From the NCBI GenBank assembly GCA_030704615.1, contig CM060734.1, positions 34,922,042-34,986,041 on the forward strand: DNA of 64,000 bases. The letters run 5' to 3'. Source of the stretch: Takakia lepidozioides. Its lineage: Eukaryota > Streptophyta > Takakiopsida > Takakiales > Takakiaceae. The position numbers and the translations under genes are program-made. The notes beneath the pieces are model-generated. The model was not told where the DNA came from, searched no databases, and was given only the letters and a program-made list of their open reading frames with translations. Positions 22,484 to 33,815 of the stretch are shown here, piece after piece; within the stretch, counting starts at the first letter, position 1; every line of letters starts with the position of its first letter.

Positions 22484-23507
22484 ACGCGGAATACTGAAGG
22501 GCACACTCGCAGCACTCAACTCTGTCCCAGCTAAGTTCACTACCCAGCCTGGTAGCACTAGAATGCAATTGCTCATTACCGTCGTCAACTCTAGAGGGAA
22601 TGCCAACACATATCAACTGTCTATTTTAATGGCTACTCGGATATACCAAGGTGCCTCCCAAAACTATATGGTATGGAGACCCCTATATGCTTCTGACAGT
22701 GCCAATCATTGCCCTGTAAATTACCTCAGAGCCTTACCACCCCCTATGTTATCACCTAACCCCGAAATTGGGCCGTCACACAATAACCATGCGCTACCAA
22801 AGGCCATACTTGGCACTCACTGCTACTATCAGGAACTTAATATGATGCCACAGTACATTCTACTGTCATCATACTGTAATCACTATTGGCTTGATAAGCC
22901 CAGATCTGAACAAAGAAATATGGAGAAGGATGAAGCTATTCGATTGTGGAAGTATACGCACTGCCCCGTTATGACTAATCTCTACCGTGCTCAAAGCTTG
23001 AAAGTGTTATTGCACTCACTGCCTTCAGCGTTACTTGAAAATCAATTGCAATGTTCTATCCATAACTTATCAAAATTCACAAGTGCCATTCAGTGCTATG
23101 CTAAAAAACTCAAGGTGATATCACAACAATACACTGCTAAAACTCTGAAAGTCTTACTGCGTTCCTTTCTGCTAATACGAGTGGGAAATCAATTGATGTG
23201 CTACACCAACATGATATCAAAATCCAAAACTGTCACATGCTGTTATGATCAAAAACGTAATGTGATGGTATCTCAGGTCTTAACTACAATATGGCAGATT
23301 CCTTTGTATACAAACCTAGGATTTTTGAATAGGGAAAATTTTGATTCTCTAATTTTGATGAAGCAGCCCCAAGCAGGAGCAACCATCCTGCTCGTGCAAC
23401 AATCTTTTACTAAACTGGTAACCTTTGTGCTGTGTGGAGGGGCTCTAAGTAGACACCAAGGCACTGAATATAGAGGCTTGCTCTCGGTGGACTACCTTAC
23501 AGCGTAA
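22470..23507 (+). CDS. unrecognised 345-codon ORF with two 48-residue repeats
   Basis: An ATG-started frame of 345 codons. The first 110 residues (SPPERGILKGTLAALNSV...) match nothing I know. From about 22,800 the frame enters the degenerate repeat. Two adjacent units, 48 residues apart, carry AIQCYAKKLKV and TVTCCYDQKRNV, with LKVLLHSLPS/LKVLLRSFLL between them. The last 70 residues are again unlike the repeat. It is one of the longest intact ORFs in the window apart from the PPR gene. Confidence 0.42.
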   Translation: MSPPERGILKGTLAALNSVPAKFTTQPGSTRMQLLITVVNSRGNANTYQLSILMATRIYQGASQNYMVWRPLYASDSANHCPVNYLRALPPPMLSPNPEIGPSHNNHALPKAILGTHCYYQELNMMPQYILLSSYCNHYWLDKPRSEQRNMEKDEAIRLWKYTHCPVMTNLYRAQSLKVLLHSLPSALLENQLQCSIHNLSKFTSAIQCYAKKLKVISQQYTAKTLKVLLRSFLLIRVGNQLMCYTNMISKSKTVTCCYDQKRNVMVSQVLTTIWQIPLYTNLGFLNRENFDSLILMKQPQAGATILLVQQSFTKLVTFVLCGGALSRHQGTEYRGLLSVDYLTA

Positions 23508-26500
23508 GCATTAAATCACTGAGAGATAATAGAAGCACACTGGTAGAACTCTTCTGGGCCCGAGGGCCGAATACAATCACCAACTATGGTAAAACACAGC
23601 CAGCTGAAGCCTTAGAACGGGCTTGGATCAGGGACTCTATCAGTATCATCAAAGAAGATAACCAGAGGATATGCTACAAGAAAGGGCCCATGCCACAGAT
23701 GACAATTATCTCTGTTGCCTTCAATGTGCATTGCTCAACACCTTGTGCCATGATCAAATACTTAGAGTGATGCCAGAACATAGCATTGCTCAAATACTGA
23801 AAAGCTATATAAAATTAATCCACGTTAACTGTCACGCTCAAAGCTTGATGAGGCTTTTGCACTCCCTGCTGGTAGCCCCCCTTGTAATTCGTCGGCAATA
23901 CTTTATCCACACAGTATTGAAGCTCGCAAATGCCACTCGTTGCTACGTTCCAAAACTTAAAGTGCTGCCACAATGCTGCAATGCTCAAATTATGAAAATA
24001 TGCATGTGTTCAATCTATGTCAATCACCAATTAATCACCAGTCAATCTATGCCAATCACCAATCTATATAACAGGAGCAATGAACATAATGTGCAACAAA
24101 ATGTAGCTGAATCAAGGGAGTGGCAATTTATCCAGGAGTACCCAGAACCAGGAAATAACCACACACCTAACATAGCCAGAAACACCCCACACGGGAAAGA
24201 TGTTCAAATTCAAGTACCAATTCAAAAGCTGCACAAATTTATGTATGACCTGTTTACTATGAAGGAGAATCCTGACATACAGTGGTCTGCAGCGATTACA
24301 CAGATGTTGACTCCTCTCTCAACCAGGCTGTATGCTACTGTACTAACAATACAGAACAGTGTAAATCATCACCACAATCATAAATCTGTCAATCAGTGCC
24401 ACGATCGGAGACTACACACCAACAGATACATAAGACCAAATAAAACTGAGCCCACAATCCTGGCCTGACTAAGGCATAGGCCTGCTGGTCATATGATTCA
24501 TAGAATAGCTAAATTAAATCCCAGTAGGTCATGGAGACCTCAGATGCACAACCCTTTGGGCACCAAACTCAGTACCGCACAAAGCATCGCATGCCAATCC
24601 CAGAAATGGCAAAATGACAACTACAAGCGAGGAAAGCCACAGTACATGCTAATGCGAATAAATGTGAAGCCCCAATACATATCAATGCCGTTCTAGTACA
24701 ACTTGTCTACCACTACCAAACCCAAACCTGAACAAAGCCCTATTAAAGTAGCGCATCCCCCAACAACCCTGCAACGGCGATATCTGGACAACCCCACCAG
24801 TGCCAACCAATGCCTTGCCCAAAATCTGCAAGTTTTCCTGTGTTATCTGTCAACGCAAAGGGTTCGAAGGCAACACTATACAAAGGTGCTATCAAGGATC
24901 AACACTGGCACCCAAAGCTATGATCAAATATTCTTAATGTTACAACAGCTCAGGCCACACTACTCTGACCACTCTACTGTTAACACACAAAGCTCACAAC
25001 ATAGGGCTATGGTAGCAACTGTTCAATTCAACCCTAGTGGTGCCACATGGGGAAAACATTGCCCTCTTCGGTATGTTGCCATAAGTTGGTATGTACAAGA
25101 AAACTGTATGAAGGAAGTAGCCCATAGAGGAAACCTTGATGGAAAGTGGGCGGCAGTCCATAAACCCCTTATATTATGTGCAACATGCGTGCACAGGAAT
25201 AGACAAAAAACATGAAACTTCAACTTTGTCCCGCCACCATATGATCCTGAACTACTCTCCCTCGCCATGACAGGGGAGCAGCCCCAGACACCGGCACCCA
25301 CGGGGGCTGATTGCATGGAGCGCACAACAACAGTGGACATACACATGCAGACCGCCAATGAGTAGGCACATGGATAGCATATTCAACGGCAAGACAGACT
25401 CAACGTAGCTGCCACCAAAAGCACCCTCAGATTATATCATAGAACTAGACTGTATGAGAGATACAATGCAATAACTCTTTTTCTTATGCTATGTAACGCC
25501 CTTTTTACATCACACTGTGGCATAGATGTTGCCAACAGGTCCTATAGTGTCTGCTCATCTGCTGCAATCTGCAATCCTAAATTGTACTACAATCCTACTC
25601 CAAATGGGTCTGCTGCAGCCCCCACTAACCCTCCCCACAGAGCCTGGCTTCTCTGTCCCCAAAGCCCACAGCAATGCTTGGTTGATGGCCCGCAGAGATA
25701 CAATGTCCTGGTACAAGTACGGCCAAAAACAGCCATAATAAGAGATATGCACAACAAGAACGTCTTGCACCAAAGTAGCAAACACACCGTACAAATAAGG
25801 ACCAATGAACGCACCATACGTGCACCTTGGATACGGTCAGAGCACCCACCTTCTCTGTAGGTTCTGGCTGCTCAAAACGCAGATTGGAAAATGTCCCCAT
25901 ATGTGCAAGAAGATGCAACGTTGTCAAGGATACTTGTCAAAAAACGAATGCAGTTGCATATCCACACACCATCAAAGCTCACCATTGCCACTCGCTGCTA
26001 TGACCAAAAACTTAATGTGACACTACAGTATTGCCCGGCTCAAAGCCTGGAAATATCATTGCACTCTCTGCCGTCAAAGCTATTTGTAACTTGTATGCAG
26101 TATTATATTTATATACCATCAATGTTCAGAATTGTTACTCGCTCCCATGATCAAAAGCTCAAAGGAAATCAGTACATGCTAATACCACTCTACTATGATC
26201 ACTGTACTAATGCCATGCACAGGCCTGCACAGAGCCTAAAGGAAGCACCATATCCTCTACTACCACTGCAAGATAGCTTAGGGACCAGAACGCACAATAG
26301 TGCGCTAATTATAACATGTCCCGGCCAGTTAGCAGATTGGGGTGAAAGGACAACATGACACCCTCAGCAAAGACTGCACACTCGGAAGCTTGTATCCAAT
26401 GCTCATGCCGCTTTTTCAATACCCCCCTGTGACATAGTGCAAAAATACGCAATGGAACTACCTCCCCTACTGCCAAGTCACACTAGCATCTATGTTGAAG

Positions 26501-26800
26501 CACAGTATGCCACATGCCAACTACTATGTCTGCAAGAATCCCAACGCCACATCCCCACCCAAAGGGCATATGTACCCATCATGGTCACCTAATACTATGA
26601 TCAATGTTTACCTCCACTATTACAAATTATGCGGCAGTAAATAGCCACTCATACAATTGCGGCCCATCTCCAGGTCCAAATGGCACATACTAAGTGCTTT
26701 GTTCAAAGGCTTAATACTACTCATGGTTGTACTCATAAACCCCTTGCTATCCGGTATGCTCAAGAGCTACACATCTACTGCTCTGCCCCAAAGCCGCACG
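22800..26800 (+). repeat. degenerate 144-bp (48-codon) dispersed-tandem repeat
   Basis: At least seven units in the same orientation share the keyword tgctatgatcaaaaact (CYDQKL), followed by cacaat..gctcaaagc and a ttgcactc..ctgcc block. Clear copies lie near 22,815, 22,985, 23,095, 23,220, 23,750, 23,930, 24,800, 24,920, 26,000 and 26,140. Where two units are adjacent, as in 23,095/23,220 and 26,000/26,140, the spacing is about 144 bases, a multiple of three. Between clusters lies non-repeat coding-like sequence. Confidence 0.6.
23474..23770 (+). pseudogene. unrecognised coding fragment in a third frame
   Basis: A 98-codon open stretch reads SLRDNRSTLVELFWARGPNT and continues to AWIRDSISIIKEDNQ before a TGA at 23768-23770. 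It lies between the end of the 22,470 ORF and the long frame starting at 23,671, so three plus-strand frames follow one another. This suggests indels or short introns in one coding sequence. No family is recognised. Confidence 0.35.
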
Positions 26801-27687
26801 CTAATTGTTATGCTAAAAACTCCTATAAACATTGCCATGTTGATTTGTCAACATATGCCCAAGGTTGTGCCCAGTTACATTGGCCAAGCTGCACTGGCAC
26901 CTCAAAGATTGGGCTCCAACATAGATCTGGGATCACGCTGTACATATTGCAGCAACCCCAACAGGGCACCATGCATAGGCTCGTGACTTCAACCGATAAT
27001 ATAAGCCCCTGCTCTAGTCAGAGACCGGTAATATCTCTGAAAGTGCACAATCTCTACACAGTTCAAGTCAGACTTAGAGAGGTTATGGTAAAGCTGCACA
27101 GGGGCATGTGCGATGACTCTGGCACCCAAATCTGCACATCTAATCCCTACTTTGTGAGGGCCCAATTACAGACCAGGCACACCAAGAGGCCCCATGGCAA
27201 ACATGATTTCCTTCTCTCAGGTTTGAGAGTGATGCTTGGAGCAAAACCTGAGCTAACAATACCCGTTGTGGGGAGTAGCAACACCAGCCAGTGGAGTGGT
27301 CTCTGGTGCAAGGCTGTTGCACAAGGTGGCAAATTTCTCAGCCGACTTCCCAAAGCACATTGGATTCACATCACCATCAACTATGCAGGTCTGCCAGTCA
27401 ATGCCCAAAAGCAGCTTCAGTACGAGTACGACAACAGTCGAGAGGCCGGTGCAATGATGGACAGGCTGGAGGCTTTGGCAACCTATCATCAAATGCTACA
27501 CAAAAACTTGACTCAATCCCCCGTCAGCTTTATAGGAAGCGCCATCAACATCATTCTGAAACTACTTTTGGGCAGCATGGCAATATTGAAGCATATATTG
27601 AATCTTACATCGTCAAATTCTCTACCCCACCAGGTTCTTACGTCCTCCCCTGTCTATTCTATAATGTCACCCACTACAATCCTCTGA
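23671..27687 (+). pseudogene. unrecognised 4-kb stop-poor reading frame
   Basis: A single plus-strand frame runs 1,338 codons with only nine internal stops: TGA 24466, TAG 24694, TGA 25213, TAG 25363, TAG 25375, TAG 25858, TGA 26356, TAA 26590 and TAA 26638. The other two plus frames are not similarly open. This looks like a once-continuous coding sequence that has decayed, or an mRNA with stop suppression, which is less likely. It holds repeat units (CYDQKLNV type), a second hydrophobic stretch (ITLFLMLCNALFTSHCG, about 25,470-25,520), VPPPYDPEL near 25,230, and a hydrophobic helix (FIGSAINIILKLLLGSMAIL) near 27,530-27,590. The function is unknown. Confidence 0.5.
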
Positions 27688-28442
27688 ACACCATCAGAAA
27701 GCAGCCCTTCTCTCACATGTATCTCTCCTTCCACGAAGCATACCCTGGTATCATTCCAAGAGTGCCGGATTGCAACGCTATGATGCAGCAGCAGCACCCT
27801 TGCTGATAGTCTCTCACCATCAGGGCCAGCCATGGCCAAGTCACCAACATTACAGCATCTGGTGGCAACTTTACTGCTGCTCAGGCCAGTCTCATCACGG
27901 CATGGATTATGTTTGCAACATGGCAATGGCCACACGACAACCACTACAACCCGAATCTCACTCTACCCCAGCCCCTCCTCACCTCGGAGTACAATACCAG
28001 CAATACACACTCCAGATGGCAGTTCATTCTACACACTGCCTTGGCGGATCTGGAAAAGGGCAAAGAGGTCCGTGGCGACATCTTCAGAGCTGGAACTGTA
28101 CCAACTGTCATTCTGAACAACACCCTGGCGGACATGTATGCAAAATGTGGATGCATCGAGGATGCAAAGGGAGTGTTTGACACTATGGCTACCTCTCCCC
28201 CTTACTTCAGATGCAATCTGCTGCTTTATATGCTTGCTACCTGTATAATGAAATCTCTCAGTCCACGAGTGTACGTCCCAGCAACTTATGCCCTGCATGC
28301 TAGTTTATGTCTGAGTTATGCTGGTTTATGTCCTCTGATCATTTCCCGTCACATATGCACTGTCAAGGGTTTCTGGTATGGCATGGCACATCATGAAGCC
28401 CGCAACCAACCTCTCCAAGATGTCACAAGTGGCTCTATATAA
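27560..28442 (+). pseudogene. chimeric frame with N-glycosylation motifs and a captured PPR piece
   Basis: After about 27,560 the sensible reading moves to another frame. It is open to 28,442 except for TGA-TAG at 27,804-27,809. The segment 27,835-27,990 has four NxS/T sequons (NIT, NFT, NLT, NTS) within about 45 codons. Directly downstream in the same frame, 28,030-28,190 encodes a PPR fragment: ALADLEKGKEVRGDIF ... NNTLADMYAKCGCIEDAKGV. This piece closely resembles the repeats of the PPR gene at 1.9-4.3 kb. It is too short to be a gene and reads as a captured fragment. Confidence 0.6.
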
Positions 28443-28506
28443 GTTTCGGGGGACTTACACCGAGCTTGGCGCTACCCTCATTTGGAGCCGTACAGACGTC
28501 GCACCA

Positions 28507-29276
28507 TGGAGACCCAATTCCCACCCTACCTCCTAGAGTTTCCGCATCCTGAAGTGGCGAAGCTCTGCCCCCCATCCGCGTGGAGGGAGGTACTGATACA
28601 CTCTATGTTCTAGGTCTTAAACTCCATCACAACTTCCACTCAGATGGTCATTCACATCGGCAGCAACTCGCCACTCCGCTACCTTGGCTCTGTTCTTACA
28701 GCAATATCACCAGCCTGCTGGTCACATTCCAATCTCAGATTGAGCAACAGGAAGTAAAAGCTGCCCAGGTGGGCAGAACTAGCACAGAAGCTGGAAAGTT
28801 TGCAGCACAGGCAAGCTGATTTTGAAAGGAAGGCAAAGTCAACAGGTGCTCTCATTGACAACATTGCCAAGCAATCAACCACAAATATAGTGGAAAACCA
28901 GGCCACAGAGTGGGCTGCCCCCATGGAGGCTTTGCTGGCCACAACTCAGAAGACGCACGTTGAGATGGACTGGCTGACCGCTCTCAACTGGTGCCAGCAC
29001 TTGGAAGGTGGACTTGGATTCCATGATGTAGCTGCCAACCACAACACCCAAGTGCTTTGGAGTTGGCAGCAGATGTTGCCCTCCACCCGGCCACAACCGC
29101 TTCACTGTCCTTTTACTTCCAGGGAGCACACTCAACCCTCTTCCCTACCCTGGACACCCCCTCCCCCCTTTATGTTCACAAGATCCACTACTGTGTACAT
29201 TGAACTACCATCATTCTCTAACTTACTGTTGTTCTGCCTCAGCTGGCTCCCCGACCTCAAAGGGCATCCATGTTAG
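28507..29276 (+). pseudogene. unrecognised coding remnant with a coiled-coil stretch
   Basis: A frame starts at the ATG at 28,507 (METQFPPYLLEFPHPE) and stops after 35 codons. A second frame, 28,800-29,276, reads HRQADFERKAKSTGALIDNI and looks like a coiled coil. I do not recognise either. They resemble a Gag-like or structural protein fragment only in general character. Confidence 0.25.
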
Positions 29277-29389
29277 AGGACTGTCTGGGACTTAGACACT
29301 TTTACGGGATCTGTGGGGTACCCTTGAATTTTTACACAGACTGAGACCAACAGGAGCCTTAGGGGTGACAGCAGCGCACTTTAGGGGGG

Positions 29390-29548
29390 GTTACACAGCC
29401 CGTCACAGCCAACACAGCTCGTCACAGTCCAACACAGCCCGTCACAGTCCGTCACAGCCAACACAGCCAGTCACAGTCAACACAGCCCGTCACAGTCCAA
29501 CACAGCCAGTCATAGTCAACACAACCCGTCACAGCTTGACACAGCTGT
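29390..29548. repeat. minisatellite with CACAGCCCGT/CACAGTC core
   Basis: About 155 bases consist of alternating CACAGCCCGT, CACAGTCCAA and CACAGCCAGT blocks in an irregular 10- and 19-base period. No coding role is supported. Confidence 0.7.
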
Positions 29549-29549
29549 C

Positions 29550-30102
29550 ACGACCATATGGAATGGATAGCAGGACAGGGAACGACTGTGGGGAACAACA
29601 TCTGTGAATGGAACATGTTAGTTCATGGATGACGGTTAGTGAGGGAAACGGTTAGAACAACGGGTAGGAAGATAAAGCCAGGAGCGAGGACTCGAAAAGG
29701 ATCAATTCTGGGGGATCACTTCTTGGGGGGGACTGCGGACATCACTGGGGGAAATGAGGCAAAAAGCGCATCTCTGAGCAGAAAGAGGGAGAGCACGGAG
29801 TAGGAGGAGGACGATCTGTTGATCCTTAATGAATGCAAGCAGTAGAGTTGTAATGTAGAGCAGATTAGAGACTCCATGGCTTCAGCCTGATACTTGATAG
29901 ATATTAATCTGATACATACTTCATACTCACACTGTGTAGAGAGATCTGAGTGAAGCTGTGGAATGAATGGATGAGTTGATGGAATCCGATAGATTGCTGA
30001 AGCAAACTGATACTTAATTACCAACAGTAAGGTAACTAGCTAACATGAATGCGGGAAGGAAAACAAATAGGAAACACCCCCATGATACACTAGCTGTAGG
30101 TC
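29550..30102. other. no supported gene
   Basis: This connects the minisatellite to the ORF chain at 30.1 kb. I see only short overlapping frames and no repeat or RNA feature. Confidence 0.35.
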
Positions 30103-30938
30103 ATGACTGATTGTTCTGAGCGGGCTGAGTGCTTAGAGATTTCCAACTCTTCTATCTTGGAGTTTCTGCCTCGTATAGCGAAGGGATGGGTGAGTAAAAG
30201 CCGCGCGACATTTGGCGACCGTACTGGGAGACTGGGTCATGAACAACCAGATGTGACAGGCATCTGGTGGGATCATGGTGGTTGGAGAATTAAAGAATTT
30301 GATGTGAATCAAATTCCTTGTGAAACTGAGAAGGAAAGATTGTCCAAACGATTCTTTCAGAGGTTCTTGGAATTGCCAGACGGTTGTAAAGAAAACATTC
30401 TTAAGAGAGTGCATGATGCTGACCCTGAGTGGGGTCTGGAGAAAGGAGTGATAAAGATTTATCAGGTGGCCTGTAGAGGAAGAGCACGTTGGTTACCAAC
30501 ACTGGTTTATGTGATCCATTAAGCGAGTAGAGTTTGAAGGCTGGGAGGAAAGAAAGGTGAATGTTTATACTCATATGCATGAAGAGCTTGTACTGGTAAA
30601 GAATTGGATTCCAAAGGATATTTTGTGGATCAAACTCACACCAAGAACAGCTTTCGAGACTTGTTTGCCAAATGGTTATATGGTAACGGAGACTTCTAGT
30701 ATAGCCAAGGGTGCATTGAAGCTTGAAAGAAACCCAGGCATATACGAGAGATATTACAGAAGAGAGTTTTGGTTATTGCCACATTAAAAGAAATGAAAGA
30801 CATGGGACATGAGTGATGAAAGAGAAGCTAGACGCCAGAGATATTCAGCAAAAAGAGAAAGCTATCTAAAAACTAATTATCCATATCTTTGGGAGAGAGG
30901 AATAGACATAGGGGAATCATCTGGACCTCTCACACCAT
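30103..30938 (+). CDS. chain of three unrecognised ORFs cut by the assembly gap
   Basis: The first ORF (30103-30522, ATG) reads WGLEKGVIKIYQVACRGRAR near its end. A second frame continues at about 30,520 with SIKRVEFEGWEERKVNVYTH and runs to 30,787. A third starts with an ATG at 30,809 (SDEREARRQRYSAKRE) and is still open when the N gap begins. ORF 1 and ORF 2 look like one protein broken by a frameshift. The composition is protein-like, charged and W-rich, but no family is recognised. The rest may be hidden by the gap. Confidence 0.38.
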
Positions 30939-31438
30939 NNNNNNNNNNNNNNNNNNNNNNNNNNNNNNNNNNNNNNNNNNNNNNNNNNNNNNNNNNNNNN
31001 NNNNNNNNNNNNNNNNNNNNNNNNNNNNNNNNNNNNNNNNNNNNNNNNNNNNNNNNNNNNNNNNNNNNNNNNNNNNNNNNNNNNNNNNNNNNNNNNNNNN
31101 NNNNNNNNNNNNNNNNNNNNNNNNNNNNNNNNNNNNNNNNNNNNNNNNNNNNNNNNNNNNNNNNNNNNNNNNNNNNNNNNNNNNNNNNNNNNNNNNNNNN
31201 NNNNNNNNNNNNNNNNNNNNNNNNNNNNNNNNNNNNNNNNNNNNNNNNNNNNNNNNNNNNNNNNNNNNNNNNNNNNNNNNNNNNNNNNNNNNNNNNNNNN
31301 NNNNNNNNNNNNNNNNNNNNNNNNNNNNNNNNNNNNNNNNNNNNNNNNNNNNNNNNNNNNNNNNNNNNNNNNNNNNNNNNNNNNNNNNNNNNNNNNNNNN
31401 NNNNNNNNNNNNNNNNNNNNNNNNNNNNNNNNNNNNNN
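30939..31438. other. assembly gap (500 N)
   Basis: Exactly 500 N residues, a conventional placeholder length, so the real distance is unknown. Translated frames crossing it are meaningless. Confidence 0.99.
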
Positions 31439-32007
31439 ATTTTTCGAAAATATGTGCGGCGAACTATCGTTATAATTAGATCACTAAGATTAAGTGGAGT
31501 TATTAAGTTATCCGTTAAGGCCAGGGGAGGCACGGTTAGGTTAGGAGTCTTTGATAAGACAGGTGAACGTCATGAAGCGGGCCCACAAAGTACAATGCCA
31601 TAAATAGGGGGCCAACTTCAAAATAGCAAAAAAAACCAGCCCAAATGTGTTTGATCCCGTCTTCCTCCACGACGCCCTGCGCTGAGACACCTGGATGAGC
31701 CTGACGCGGGGCCCATTCTCCCATCCCTTCCGACAACTGGGCACACAAGACCGTGCTACAGGCCCCTTTGTTGGCTCTGTCCCAATCTACTTGGATTGAG
31801 GCATTGTGGGACTCCTTATGAGCGGGTATAGGGTGCGAGTAATGGAGGTAGGCTGTGAGATAGCCAGCCTCCATATATACCTTGATAGGGTAGCCGCGGA
31901 GGAGGTTAAAAAAAAAAGGTGACCAGAATTCCCAAAAATGAACTGAAAATGACATTTTCATGTTTTTGGGGATGAAAGGACACGTGTCCAAGTTTAGGAC
32001 TCCAATC
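31439..32007. other. no supported gene
   Basis: Minus-strand open frames here run through a poly-A/T tract and have no domain resemblance. The stretch lies between the gap and the poly-A/SINE pair. Confidence 0.35.
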
Positions 32008-32145
32008 AAAAAAAAAAAAAAAAAAAAAACATAATCTAACCAAGAGTAGCACACTATGCCATGATTGCTCTAGTGGTTATCATGAGTGCTCTTTAAGACT
32101 TTCTATTCTAAGAGGTTGTGGGTTCAAAATTGACACACCCTACTT
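32008..32145 (+). repeat. poly-A tract and tRNA-derived SINE head
   Basis: A run of 22 A residues (32008-32029) is followed by a tRNA-like segment. It has an A-box-like TTGCTCTAGTGG near 32,066 and, about 55 bases on, the B-box GTGGGTTCAAAATT. This is the layout of a tRNA-derived SINE promoter. The anticodon region does not fold well, so I do not call a tRNA. Confidence 0.5.
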
Positions 32146-32477
32146 TTTGTAACAAACTACAATTTCCCCATTGCCCTAAGATTATTTAGGATTGTTTAGG
32201 GTTTCGCATTCATTTTCGAGCTCGTCTTCTTCGTTGTTGCTCTCGTCTTCTGCAACATCTTGTCGTTTTTCTCCATGACCTGCTCGTACAGTAGGCGACG
32301 CACTAAGTAATCTATGGAGCGGCGCAGTTAAGGCGCACATGGGGCGGTCTCATTCTTCCAAAGGGCATTTTCTTGAGTCTCCAGAGGCGCTCGGATTCCA
32401 TAGCTACCTTCACCCTCTATCCTTGTTGTTGTAGCAGTTGCTTTTTACATGTCTGATGTAGCACGAAAGAAGGCAGG

Positions 32478-33815
32478 ATGGTAGTCACAGTGGATGACTT
32501 GAACTATGGAATCCGAGATGTTGCCTTTGAGGCGAAGGTGCTGAACAGATATAACACCTTTGATCGGATTGCCAACAAGACCATGGAAGATCTAGGTTAT
32601 GCTTACTTGCACTGTGATTTGCTAGATAAGACAGCCTTGACCAAAGTCACTTTGAGAATGAAGTTGCCATTTATAGAAATGCTTGAGCAGTCTTTGCAAA
32701 AGGGAATGTATGTGAGGGTGGAAAATTTCGAGATGGACTCAAAATCCAAATGAGGTTTTTGAGAAAGACGATATGTATGTGGTCATAATAGTTGAGTCGA
32801 CCACAACCGTGTCTTCAATTCCTGCCTTTGAACCTGAGTTGGTTCCCATGTTTTTCCACACAGATTCCATAAGAGAGTTCCGAGCCTCTCTTCAAAGTAG
32901 GCATGTATCACCCTTGCTATCATTGTTACTACAGTACGGGGGGGAGGACAAGATACGAAGGGTGAAAAGCAACTAATGATTGCAGATGGAGCGGGAGAAT
33001 TTGACCAGGATGTTCTTGCTATGGAGAGGAATTTCAAAACAGAATATGATCAAATCGTGGAAGCATACAATGCTGGCCAATGTGTTATGGTCTTAATCAA
33101 GAATGTTGCAACAACGTCCAAAGGAATAGGCATTGAGGGCAAACCCTACACATTTTCAGTAGGGTTGTTGATGAAAGCGTTCGAGCTCGTCTTCTTCATT
33201 TGCACAACAAATTTACTAGTACTCAGCCCGCAGTAAGAGAGATAAGCTATTATATCTTCTTTGTTTGTATTGAATTTTTTGCTATCAATTCTAGTTAATC
33301 TGTACCTTATTCTAAAATAATGTAATCCCGGATTTTCCCAGGTAATCGGGGTGTTGTCCATACTCAGCCCTGCTGCCCCTCCATTTCAGAAAGTATGTGA
33401 GCGCTGTCGTGTATCAGATATCACCATCTCTCCGACCGGCGATGTTCATTGTAACGGCTGTCGTTTGAAAACAAAGGTTCACAAGTCGGGTTTTCTCCGT
33501 GCATCCATTGCAACCGACACTGAACCTGTGTTGCTGACCATTGAGGGCAAATGGCTCGAGGCAATCGTGCATATGGTAGAATCCGAGTTCCTCAATTTCC
33601 CTCGTCCAAAACAGGTTCAGCTCCTCAACACAATTTGCATTCGTAGTAAATTTCAGTTGAGCCTCACATCTGCCCTTGTTGGTTTTCAAGATGACATTCA
33701 ACAATCAATCCCTAAAACGGAATTTCCTGTGGATTTGGATGTAACCCTTTTGGCAGCTCGTTCTGGTCCATCGAAAACGCAAACTTCACGGTGTAAAACG
33801 CAAACTTCACTTTGA
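32478..33815 (+). pseudogene. RPA70-like ssDNA-binding protein (Helitron-associated)
   Basis: The first frame (VTVDDLNYGIRDVAFEAKVL) resembles an OB-fold of the large subunit of replication protein A. Later frames, 32,976-33,236 and 33,351-33,815, carry the C-terminal DNA-binding domain with a four-cysteine zinc ribbon: CERC (33396-33407) and CNGC (33450-33461). RPA coats single-stranded DNA. In plant Helitrons such genes ride with the transposase, presumably to protect displaced strands. Several frameshifts or introns separate the pieces. It is upstream of and parallel to the OTU and Rep parts. Confidence 0.62.

Noticed and set aside
20870-28442. The unknown block as the env gene of the adjacent plus-strand chromovirus
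   Set aside because: The complete minus copy has no such gene between chromodomain and polypurine tract, and the plus copy's 3' tail ends before the block begins.
30809-31603. Long frames across 30,939-31,438
   Set aside because: They are open only because N residues hide stops; the interval is an assembly gap.
31536-32054. A 172-codon minus-strand frame with poly-Phe
   Set aside because: Its start lies in a T/A homopolymer next to a SINE, and no domain is recognisable.
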